The translations under genes and the position numbers were made by a program. DNA of 42,873 nt from Paraburkholderia sp. (GTDB lineage Bacteria; Pseudomonadota; Gammaproteobacteria; Burkholderiales; Burkholderiaceae): NCBI GenBank assembly GCA_031286755.1, contig JAITTX010000086.1:1-42873 (forward strand), given 5' to 3'. The notes beneath the pieces are model-generated. The model did no database searches and was not told the DNA's origin. It was given only the letters and a program-made list of their open reading frames with translations. Below are positions 1 through 6,721 of the stretch, piece by piece (position 1 is the first letter of the stretch; every line of letters begins with the position of its first letter).

Positions 1-677
1 TTGCCCGCGTCGCTCACGACACCACCCGTGCTCGAGAGCGTGGTGCCCACCGGATTGCTGCTCGCGCCGAGTTGGCCGAGCCCCTGGGAGACGCCGTTGC
101 CGAGCGTGGAAACCGCGCCGCCCACGTTCTGGACGATGCCGCCTGCGGCCTGGGTGGTTTGCGGGCTCACGCCGGGCAGCGTCTGCGCGGCGATCGTGCT
201 GCCGATTCCCGAGACCGTTGATCCGGCGTCGCCCACGACGTTGCCGGCGGCGTGCGCGACGGCGCCCACGGCATTGGCCGAGACGGTCGTGCCGCCGTTG
301 CCCGAACCGCCGTTGTTGCCATTGCCGGAACCGTCGCCGCTTCCGCTGCCGTTGGCGCCGGTGGTCGTGCCGCCTGCGCCATTACCGGTGCCGTTGTCCG
401 TACCCGCGCCCGAGCCGCTGCCGCCGATGATGGTGCCCGTGCCGCTTCCGCTGCCGTTGTCCGCGGAGGTGGCGCCTCCGCCTGAACCGCCGCCGTCTCC
501 GCTGCCACCACTGCCGCTGCCCGTGCCGCCGCTTGTCTGAAGTGCGCCGCCGCTGCCGCCTCCGGTGCCGCTGCTGAGGGAGCCCGATCCCCCGCAGGCG
601 GTCAGCGAGAGCAGTGTGGCGACGGTCGCCGCGATTGCTGTCAAGCGTGCCGCGTTCGCGATGCGCTGATTGTTCAT
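1..677 (-). CDS. Glycine/serine-rich (collagen-like) lipoprotein, 3' end outside window
   Basis: 225 codons are visible, read from an ATG at 677-675 with a GAGGG ribosome-binding site six bases upstream; the stop lies outside the window. Residues 1-28 form a lipoprotein signal: a basic start, a hydrophobic run, then the lipobox L25-T-A-C28, so the mature protein should be lipid-anchored. Residues 29 to about 125 are almost only Gly, Ser, Thr, Asn and Ala (GSGSG, GNGNNGG and GGTTTG-like runs). After that the sequence changes to Val/Ala/Gly segments such as NAVGAVAHAAGNVVGDAG, which look like amphipathic repeats. Burkholderia proteins of this make-up are often labelled collagen-like. The function is unknown; a surface or matrix component working with the adjacent Flp pilus is an inference from position and from the sigma-54 promoter upstream. 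Confidence 0.8.
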   Translation of the reverse strand, partial: MNNQRIANAARLTAIAATVATLLSLTACGGSGSLSSGTGGGSGGALQTSGGTGSGSGGSGDGGGSGGGATSADNGSGSGTGTIIGGSGSGAGTDNGTGNGAGGTTTGANGSGSGDGSGNGNNGGSGNGGTTVSANAVGAVAHAAGNVVGDAGSTVSGIGSTIAAQTLPGVSPQTTQAAGGIVQNVGGAVSTLGNGVSQGLGQLGASSNPVGTTLSSTGGVVSDAG

Positions 678-749
678 GATGTGCCCTCGGTTCGTATGGT
701 GTGTTGTCTGTGTTGTGTGCCTGGTCCACCGGACCTGCGCCACTTACAC

Positions 750-765
750 TGCAACAGGCGTGCCA
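750..765 (-). promoter_or_regulatory. Sigma-54 (-24/-12) promoter of the glycine-rich lipoprotein gene
   Basis: The minus strand reads TGGCACGCCTGTTGCA, an exact match to the RpoN consensus TGGCACG-N4-TTGCW with GG and GC ten bases apart. Transcription would start near 739, leaving a leader of about 62 nt before the ATG at 677. Such promoters need an enhancer-binding ATPase; one is encoded at 13426-14817. Confidence 0.85.
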
Positions 766-828
766 ATACGAAGACGCGCACGAAAACAACACTCGTCGCC
801 GCCTGGAGGATTTCATCTAATCAAGACG

Positions 829-841
829 TATCAAGTGCTTG
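829..841 (+). promoter_or_regulatory. Candidate IHF binding site
   Basis: TATCAAGTGCTTG matches the IHF consensus WATCAANNNNTTR at every defined position. It lies between the sigma-54 promoter (750-765) and the palindromes at 898-950, where a DNA bend would bring a distant activator to the polymerase. The consensus is short, so the position in this arrangement is the main support. Confidence 0.5.
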
Positions 842-897
842 CGAGCGCTTTTGTCGAACGAATGACGAGAACGGGAAGGGGGTGTTACGGGGTGTCG

Positions 898-918
898 CGC
901 GTTACGTCACGTAACGCG
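898..918. promoter_or_regulatory. Palindrome I (candidate enhancer site)
   Basis: CGCGTTACGT and ACGTAACGCG are perfect 10-bp inverted arms around one central C. The centre is about 170 bp upstream of the predicted sigma-54 start, a usual distance for an enhancer site. A further half-site GTTACG lies at 884-889. Binding by the activator at 13426 is inferred, not shown. Confidence 0.6.
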
Positions 919-928
919 GAGAGCGCGG

Positions 929-950
929 TGTTACGGGCGTCGCCGTAACA
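929..950. promoter_or_regulatory. Palindrome II (candidate enhancer site)
   Basis: TGTTACGG and CCGTAACA are perfect 8-bp inverted arms around 6 bases, flanked on both sides by GCGCGG. Its centre is about 31-32 bp from that of palindrome I, or three helical turns, so two dimers could bind on the same face of the DNA. Confidence 0.6.
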
Positions 951-1128
951 GCGCGGAAAAGTCACGACACCGGCATAAGACCAGCGACATGTCATCCGCA
1001 TGGAAATTGGGCGAAGCCGGAAAACGTTAAACCCGGTCGGATTATCGAGTGCTGACTAGTTGAATCATGGTTTGCCCGAAGTAAACCGTAAAACGGGTAT
1101 GCCGATAATGAAGTTACGACCTGGTGTC

Positions 1129-1154
1129 TGCGTAACGATCGATTGCGTTACGCA
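1129..1154. promoter_or_regulatory. Palindrome III, beside the flp promoter
   Basis: TGCGTAACG and CGTTACGCA are perfect 9-bp inverted arms around 8 bases. It uses the same GTTACG half-site as palindromes I and II but in the opposite order (GTAAC first). More GTTACG half-sites sit at 1113-1118 and 1159-1164. It overlaps the candidate -35 of flp, so a bound protein could repress or activate flp. Confidence 0.5.
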
Positions 1155-1171
1155 TGGTGTTACGTTATAAA
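1143..1171 (+). promoter_or_regulatory. Candidate sigma-70 promoter of flp
   Basis: TTGCGT (1143-1148) and TATAAA (1166-1171) are 17 bases apart, followed by an A-rich stretch. The -10 is good and the -35 weak, which fits a regulated promoter. The leader to the flp ATG would be about 185 nt. No convincing sigma-54 element was found on this strand between 950 and 1364. Confidence 0.35.
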
Positions 1172-1364
1172 AACCGCACAGACAAAAAATATAAACAGAG
1201 CCTTACGCAAGCATGTTCGAGGGGTATGCCTGCGATTCGGCCAAAACGTTGGCGGACTGACATGGCAGTTCGCGGACCGGATGCATTGGGCGCCATTCAG
1301 ACAGCATGCATTGCGAGCGCCGGTGCAGATCAGCGTGAGAGCGCGGAGAAGATAGAGGGCCGAA

Positions 1365-1583
1365 ATGAACAAGCTGATAACGAAATTCGCGAAGTCGGAA
1401 GAAGGGGTCACGGCGCTGGAATATGGGCTTATTGCGGGGGTTATTGCGCTGGCCATCGCCTCTACGGTCGGTAGTCTGGGAACCACACTCAAGAGCGTGT
1501 TTGCTGCCATCGAGGCTCAGGTATCGACAGCCGTTCCGGCAACCACTCCAGCAAACACTCCGGCGACAGGAACGGGTGGCTGA
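1365..1583 (+). CDS. flp: Flp family type IVb pilin
   Basis: A 72-residue major pilin precursor. Residues 1-14 are a short basic leader ending in EEG; the prepilin peptidase should cut after G14, giving a mature start VTALEYGLIAG with Glu at +5 and Tyr at +6, the Flp signature. A hydrophobic helix follows to about residue 45. The tail is rich in Pro, Thr and Ala and ends TGTGG. An AGAGGG ribosome-binding site lies five bases before the ATG. It is the first gene of the tad locus and is separated from cpaA by a strong hairpin. The processed protein is pulled from the inner membrane and built into the adhesive Flp fibre by the machinery encoded downstream. Confidence 0.95.
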   Translation: MNKLITKFAKSEEGVTALEYGLIAGVIALAIASTVGSLGTTLKSVFAAIEAQVSTAVPATTPANTPATGTGG

Positions 1584-1628
1584 CCGGGCGCTCCAGGTAA
1601 CGCTCAACATCGCTTGCTAACTGGAAGG

Positions 1629-1662
1629 TCCAGCGTGCGCTCGCCCGCGAGCGCACGCTGGA
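1629..1662 (+). terminator. Strong hairpin between flp and cpaA
   Basis: CCAGCGTGCGCTCG (1630-1643) and CGAGCGCACGCTGG (1648-1661) form a perfect 14-bp stem with a 4-base loop; T1629/A1662 extends it to 15 bp. No T-run follows, so partial termination or protection of the short flp message from 3' decay are both possible. Either would keep pilin levels above those of the assembly proteins. Confidence 0.6.
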
Positions 1663-1685
1663 TGGTTGCGCGCGCACTGTTCTAG

Positions 1686-2189
1686 ATGATTCCATTCTAT
1701 TTATCCAGCCTCGTGTTCGGCGCGTGGGCTGTGGCCGTTGCCGTGTGCGACTGCCGCTCGCGTCGCGTGCCAAACACCCTCGTTGGCGCAGGGCTTGTCG
1801 CCGCACTGGCGGCGGCGCTGCCGCACGCGGGACCGGCGCATATCGGTATTGGTCAGGCGCTGGCCGCTGCTGCGGTGGGGCTTGCCGCGCTCATGCCGTT
1901 CTTCGTGTTCGGCATGATGGGCGCGGCCGACGTCAAGGTCTTCGCGGTGCTTGGCGCTTGGTGCGGGATGCAGCCGCTCGTGGGCCTATGGGTTGTCGCG
2001 AGCCTTGCGGCGTTCGTGCACGCGCTCGCCATGCTGATTGCGCTGCGCGCCCGGGCATCTGTAGCAGCATCGCGGCCCGCGCGGCTCGTTACCGTGGGGC
2101 CACGGCGCGGCACGCCGTATGCCGCGTGCCTGAGCGTGCCCGCGCTTGCCTGGCTCGCGCTCCAACTGATGTCCGGGTGGCCGAAATGA
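1686..2189 (+). CDS. cpaA: Flp prepilin peptidase (CpaA/TadV, A24 family)
   Basis: A 167-residue polytopic inner-membrane aspartic peptidase that removes the leader from Flp and from the pseudopilins TadE and TadG. The first catalytic Asp is D22 in CDCRSRRVPN and the second is D82 in GMMGAADVKVF. The second motif is GAAD where A24 peptidases usually have GxGD, so one Gly is Ala. About five hydrophobic segments are visible, and the length suits the small single-function members. There is no clear ribosome-binding site before the ATG. The stop overlaps the tadE start (ATGA). Confidence 0.9.
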   Translation: MIPFYLSSLVFGAWAVAVAVCDCRSRRVPNTLVGAGLVAALAAALPHAGPAHIGIGQALAAAAVGLAALMPFFVFGMMGAADVKVFAVLGAWCGMQPLVGLWVVASLAAFVHALAMLIALRARASVAASRPARLVTVGPRRGTPYAACLSVPALAWLALQLMSGWPK

Positions 2190-2725
2190 TTGCTCGCGCA
2201 ACCAGTGAGCGTGCCATTCCCGCACGGGCCAGGCGTGGCAAGCGACTGCCAAACCGCGCGCAAAAGCACACACAAAAACGCGTGCAACGCGGTGCCGCTG
2301 CAATCGAGTTCGCACTCGCATTCCCGCTTTTCTTCGCCATCCTTTACGGGATCGTCATGTACAGCATGATCTTTCTCGTGCAGCAGAGCCTCACCTCAGC
2401 GGTTGCGGAAGGCGCGCGTGCGGCGCTCGTCTATCAGAACGGGGCCGATCCCGCTTCGGCGCTGACGAGCCGCGCACAGGCGGCCTGCAAGCGGGCGCTC
2501 GCCGTCGTCGGCTGGCTCGCGCAGGCGCCGCAATGCACGCAGGCGGTCAACGCCGCACCGGCCGGATGCACTGAAAACACGGCAATGGATTGCATCCAGA
2601 TCACGCTCACCTACGCATGGAGCACCCATCCGCTGGTGCCGCCGCTGCCGCTCATGGGACTGCTCGCGCCGTCGTCGCTGGTTGGCCAGGCTACCGTGCA
2701 GATCAATCCGGAGAACCTCCTGTGA
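2186..2725 (+). CDS. tadE: TadE-like pseudopilin
   Basis: A 179-residue minor pilin-like protein. The start is the ATG overlapping the cpaA stop, which implies coupled translation. A long basic leader (about 36 residues, many Arg and Lys) precedes GAAAIEFALAFPLFF, which matches the TadE processing site with Glu at +5 (E41) of the mature protein. One membrane helix follows at about 43-65, and then a periplasmic part with several Cys. TadE proteins help start or fit the Flp fibre. The leader is longer than usual, but no other in-frame start lies nearer. Confidence 0.9.
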   Translation: MIARATSERAIPARARRGKRLPNRAQKHTQKRVQRGAAAIEFALAFPLFFAILYGIVMYSMIFLVQQSLTSAVAEGARAALVYQNGADPASALTSRAQAACKRALAVVGWLAQAPQCTQAVNAAPAGCTENTAMDCIQITLTYAWSTHPLVPPLPLMGLLAPSSLVGQATVQINPENLL

Positions 2726-2813
2726 AGTTTCGGTTCTTTTGCCACGCCGGATATGGACGGTCATGCGATATCCGATCCGGTACCCCGTTCGTTCGCATCA
2801 TGGATGACCGCTC

Positions 2814-3755
2814 ATGGCCAATCTGACCAAAATCACCGCAGGACTCCTGATTGCGGGTGCGCTCGTGCTGGGGATGCTCGCATGGATGCTGGCGCGCCGC
2901 CCGCCACCGCCGCCCGTGGTGGTGCCGCCGTCCGCCACGCATGCGCTCACGCCGGTCGTGGTCGCCACGCGCGCGCTGTCGGCGGGGCAGCCGATTCCCG
3001 CGGACGCGCTGCGCGTCCAGCCGTTGCCGATCCATCCGCAGGGCGCCGTGAGCGACAGCGCACTGGTCGCAGGCCGCGTGCCGGTCGCCGATATCGCCGC
3101 CGATGCGCCCGTGCTCGACCAGCAGCTTTCGTCCAGCCTCGCCACGAGTCTGGCTCCCGGTGAGCGCGCGGTGGCCGTGCGCGTGGATGAAACCAGCGCG
3201 GTCGGCAACGCATTGCACGCGGGCAACTATGTCGACGTCTTCTTCACGCTGCGCCGCGATGGCGGCGGCATGGGCGGCGGCGAAATCGGCCGCACCCAGG
3301 CGCGTCTTCTGATCTCGAAGGCACGCGTGCTGGTGTTCGGCGCACAGCCCGAAGCGCCGGGCAACGCAGCAGGACAGCGCACCACCAACTTCGGTACGCA
3401 GAACGCCGCGCCGCGCACGGCGGTGCTCGCCGTGCCGGTGACCGAAGTCGACCGGCTCGCGCTCGCGCAAAGCCAGGGACAACTGATTCTCGCGCTGCGC
3501 AATCCGGCCGACGAGGATCAGGTGGATCCCGCCGCATTCGGCCCGCAGCCCGGCGTGCTCAAGGTGGTCTCGCACACGGCGCCGGACGGCTCCACGCAAG
3601 CGGCCGCGGGCGTCGCGCTCGACCAGCTCGCGGGCAGCGGCGTGCCGCGCGAGGCGGCGCCGGTTGCAGTGGGCGCGCCGCGCCGTGGCGGCGCGCCCGC
3701 GCGCGGAGGACTCGAAGTGATACGGGGCGGGCGCGCCGAAACGGTCGCCTGGTAA
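2814..3755 (+). CDS. cpaB: Flp pilus assembly protein CpaB (RcpC)
   Basis: A 313-residue periplasmic protein with an N-terminal membrane anchor (about residues 8-27), a proline run, and then an SAF domain near 45-110 (TPVVVATRALSAGQPIPADAL). The RcpC middle domain follows (GERAVAVRVDETSAVGNALH, then GNYVDVFF). The C-terminal third is low-complexity and rich in Ala, Gly and Arg. CpaB/RcpC proteins act with the secretin in the periplasm, and a role in modifying or guiding the fibre has been proposed. The gene lies between tadE and cpaC in the usual order. Confidence 0.92.
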   Translation: MANLTKITAGLLIAGALVLGMLAWMLARRPPPPPVVVPPSATHALTPVVVATRALSAGQPIPADALRVQPLPIHPQGAVSDSALVAGRVPVADIAADAPVLDQQLSSSLATSLAPGERAVAVRVDETSAVGNALHAGNYVDVFFTLRRDGGGMGGGEIGRTQARLLISKARVLVFGAQPEAPGNAAGQRTTNFGTQNAAPRTAVLAVPVTEVDRLALAQSQGQLILALRNPADEDQVDPAAFGPQPGVLKVVSHTAPDGSTQAAAGVALDQLAGSGVPREAAPVAVGAPRRGGAPARGGLEVIRGGRAETVAW

Positions 3756-3850
3756 CGATGCATGGTGTGCACGGGATGCATGGGAGCGCGGTTCGCAAAC
3801 CGCCCGCGGGTGGCGCGGAGCAGGCCGCATACGAGAGAAGCAGAAATACG

Positions 3851-5323
3851 ATGACGATAACGAGGACTTTCGCCGTGGCTGTGGCCGCCGCATGCGCGGG
3901 TGGTCTTGCGCTAGCCGCCACGTCCGTGTGGGCGGCGCCGCCCGCGCAGGGGCGGGCCGCGCAAGCGGGAGATGCCGTGGAGGGCCTGCCGTCCAGCGTC
4001 GAGATCGCGGTGGGCGAACAGCGCACGCTGCCCGTCACGGGCTCGCTCACGCGTATCGCCGTGGGCGACCCCTCGGTTGCCGACGTGCTGGTGATACGCG
4101 GCGACCGGCGCGGCGGCGTGCTGCTCGTCGGCAAGGGCGCGGGCACGACGAACGTGATGCTGTGGGAAGGCAGCGGCGCGCCGCGCACGCTCACCGTCAA
4201 CGTGACGACGACCGCTGCGCGCGCACTGCTCGGCGCGGGCACGCCCGATGTGAAAGTGCTTGGCGACACGGCGCTCATTACCGGCCGCGCCGCGACGATG
4301 GAGCAGCACCAGCGCGCGGTGGCCGCCGCGCAGGGCTCGATCGGCAAAAGCGGAAAAGGCGGCAAGGGCGGCAGTGGCAAGGACGCGAACGTGCTCGACA
4401 CGTCGAGCATCGCAACGCGCGCGGTCGTGCAGGTGGACGTGCGTGTGGTCGAGTTCAGCCGCAGCGTGCTCAAGCAGATCGGCTTCAACTTCTTTCGCCA
4501 GAACAACGGTTTTGCGTTCGGCTCGTTCACGCCAACCTCGTTCAACTCGGGCACCGTCGCCTCGCCGGGATCGTCGGGTTCGATGGGGTCGTCGAATTCG
4601 TCGACGTCGGGCGCGCTGGGCACGACGCTCCAGGCCGCCGTGCCGATCGCGTCCGCGTTCAATCTCGTGTTCGCCTCCGCCACGCACGGCTTGTTCGCCG
4701 ACCTGAGCCTGATGGAGGCGAACAACCTCGCGCGCGTGCTCGCCGAGCCCACGCTCGTCGCGCTCTCCGGCCAGAGCGCGAGCTTCCTCGCGGGCGGCGA
4801 GATTCCGGTGCCGGTGCCCCAGGCGCTCGGCGCCACGGCGATCGAATACAAGCCGTACGGCATCGGGCTCTCGCTCACGCCCACGGTGCTCTCGCCACAG
4901 CGCATCGCGCTGAAGGTCGCGCCCGAGGCGAGCCAGCTCGACTTCGCGAACGCGGTGACGATCAGCGGCGTGTCCGTGCCCGCGATCACCACGCGCCGCA
5001 CCGAAACGACCATCGAGCTCGGCGACGGCGAGAGCTTCGTGATCGGCGGGCTGATCGATCGCGAGACGGCATCGAATGTGAACAAGGTGCCGGTGCTGGG
5101 CGACCTGCCCATCATCGGCACGTTTTTCAAGCAACTGAACTATCAGCAGAACGACAAGGAACTGGTGATCGTGGTGACGCCGCATCTGGTGTCGCCGCTC
5201 GCGAAGGGCGCGAAGCTGCCCGCCACGCCCGGCGAGCTGTCCGAGCAGCGCGATGCGCCCGTGTGGCGCTCGCTGCTGGGCGGCGCGGCGTCGCGTGATC
5301 CGGTGCCGGGATTTTCGCCGTGA
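3851..5323 (+). CDS. cpaC: Flp pilus secretin CpaC (RcpA)
   Basis: A 490-residue outer-membrane secretin that forms the exit pore for the Flp fibre. The chosen start at 3851 follows a GAGAGAAG sequence and gives a normal signal peptide (MTITRTFAVAV to about SVWA, residue 27); an earlier in-frame ATG at 3758 would put about 31 residues before it. The pilus secretin N-domain is at about 45-115 (SVEIAVGEQRTLPV, then IAVGDPSVADVLV). A Gly/Lys-rich linker and a Ser/Gly loop follow. The secretin core runs from about 285 to 470 and ends in VPVLGDLPIIGTFF and ELVIVVTPHLV, both typical of the family. Confidence 0.95.
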   Translation: MTITRTFAVAVAAACAGGLALAATSVWAAPPAQGRAAQAGDAVEGLPSSVEIAVGEQRTLPVTGSLTRIAVGDPSVADVLVIRGDRRGGVLLVGKGAGTTNVMLWEGSGAPRTLTVNVTTTAARALLGAGTPDVKVLGDTALITGRAATMEQHQRAVAAAQGSIGKSGKGGKGGSGKDANVLDTSSIATRAVVQVDVRVVEFSRSVLKQIGFNFFRQNNGFAFGSFTPTSFNSGTVASPGSSGSMGSSNSSTSGALGTTLQAAVPIASAFNLVFASATHGLFADLSLMEANNLARVLAEPTLVALSGQSASFLAGGEIPVPVPQALGATAIEYKPYGIGLSLTPTVLSPQRIALKVAPEASQLDFANAVTISGVSVPAITTRRTETTIELGDGESFVIGGLIDRETASNVNKVPVLGDLPIIGTFFKQLNYQQNDKELVIVVTPHLVSPLAKGAKLPATPGELSEQRDAPVWRSLLGGAASRDPVPGFSP

Positions 5324-5455
5324 TGCGGCGGGCCACGGATGGCGTACCCGGTGGCGCATTCGATGTTGCATCCAGTGCGGCATCTGGCGTGCGCCGTGCG
5401 TGCGCAGCGCAAGTCTGGCGGAAATCGTTGCGCGAGCAACAAAAGGAGAGCATTC

Positions 5456-6718
5456 ATGAACGCGAGATCGCACGTGCCGGCTGAGCGCACGACGACGGAT
5501 TCGTTCGTCTTCGCCACGGCCAATGACGCGAACGCGCGTTGGGTCGCGCACATGCTCGGCCCGGTGGGCAAGGTGGCAACGGTCGCGCCCGATCCGGCTC
5601 TGGTCGCGCAGCAGATCTCGCAGAACATGCCTTCGCTGCTGCTGGTCGATTTTTCGCGGGGCGGTTCGCTCGCGGGCGGTCATGCGCAGGGTGGTGCCGC
5701 GAGCGTCGTGGCGGCGGCCGCGCATGCCGCGTTTCCGGGCCTGCAGATCATTGCCGTGGGCACGCTTGCCGAGCCGGAGAGCGCGATTTCGGCGCTGCGC
5801 GCCGGCGTGCGCGATTTCGTCGACGCGGGCGCGAGCCATGAGGATGCCTTGCGTATCGTGCGCCAGGTGCTGGACAACCGCGTGGAACCGGTGAGCCGGC
5901 ATGGCCGCCTCACGGCGCTGCTGGGCGCGCGCCCCGGCATGGGCGTCACGACGCTCGCGGCGGGCCTCTCCGTGTTGCTTGCGCGCAAGGGCGCCGTGCT
6001 GAACCGGCACGCCGCGCTGCTCGACCTGGGGCTGCCCGCGGGAGACGGCGCGCTGCTGCTCAACGCGGGCAATGGCTTTAGCTTCGTCGACGCGGTGCGC
6101 AACCTGCGCCGCTTCGATCAGACCTTCGTGCACACGGCGCTCGCGCGTCATGAGAGCGGACTTGCGCTCACCACGCTGCCGGCCGACCCCGGCGCGCTGC
6201 GCGAAGTTTCGCATGAAGCGGCGGTGGCGCTGCTTACGCGGCTGCGCGCGTTCTTCGACCAGCAGCTCGTCGATCTCGGCGGCTTCTCGAGTGCGGAGTT
6301 CGTTCTCGAGGTGGCGCGCGCGGCGGATCAGGCGTGGCTCGTGTGCGACCAGAGTGTCGCGTCGATTGTCGCGGCGTCGCGCCAGCTCGAAATGCTGCGT
6401 GACGGCGGCGTGGATAACGCCGGCCTGCGTCTCGTGATCAACCAGTACGAAGCGGACATCGACCTGAGCGCGGCGCAGATTGCAGGGCGCCTGGGCATCG
6501 AGCTCGCGGGCGTGCTGCCCGCGCGCCGCGTGGCGCTGTGCCAGGCCGCGAACCGCGGTCAGTTGCTCGTCGATAGTGCGCCGCGCGATCCGTACGTGCG
6601 CGCGCTCGATGCGCTCGCTGCGCAACTCGACGGCCTGCGCACGCCGGCGCCGAAGAAGTTCGATGCGCTGCGCCGCCCGCTGCGCGGCCTTTTCCAACCC
6701 TCATCCAAGCGTTCGTAG
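5456..6718 (+). CDS. tadZ: Pilus assembly ATPase-like protein TadZ (CpaE)
   Basis: A 420-residue cytoplasmic protein that places the Flp machine in the cell. The start is set by a strong AAAGGAGAG site five bases before the ATG. Residues of about 15-140 look like an atypical receiver domain (PSLLLVDFSRGG). From about 150 there is a MinD/ParA-like ATPase fold whose P-loop G157-ARPGMGVTT is degenerate: it lacks the usual Lys pair (KGGxGKT), as in many TadZ proteins, so ATP turnover may be weak or absent. It is followed three bases later by the cpaF ATG. Confidence 0.9.
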   Translation: MNARSHVPAERTTTDSFVFATANDANARWVAHMLGPVGKVATVAPDPALVAQQISQNMPSLLLVDFSRGGSLAGGHAQGGAASVVAAAAHAAFPGLQIIAVGTLAEPESAISALRAGVRDFVDAGASHEDALRIVRQVLDNRVEPVSRHGRLTALLGARPGMGVTTLAAGLSVLLARKGAVLNRHAALLDLGLPAGDGALLLNAGNGFSFVDAVRNLRRFDQTFVHTALARHESGLALTTLPADPGALREVSHEAAVALLTRLRAFFDQQLVDLGGFSSAEFVLEVARAADQAWLVCDQSVASIVAASRQLEMLRDGGVDNAGLRLVINQYEADIDLSAAQIAGRLGIELAGVLPARRVALCQAANRGQLLVDSAPRDPYVRALDALAAQLDGLRTPAPKKFDALRRPLRGLFQPSSKRS

Positions 6719-6721
6719 ATC

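Noticed and set aside
972..985. GG-N10-GC spacing upstream of flp (also 1039-1052) as sigma-54 promoters
   Set aside because: Only about half of the consensus positions match, and the leaders would be over 300 nt; much poorer than the exact match at 750-765.
1143..1610. Overlapping short frames around flp on both strands
   Set aside because: None has a ribosome-binding site or motif; flp itself explains the region.
3911..6697. 928-codon open frame on the minus strand
   Set aside because: It lies antisense to cpaC and tadZ, has an Arg/His/Ala-rich composition typical of the opposite strand of GC-rich genes, and no domain is visible.
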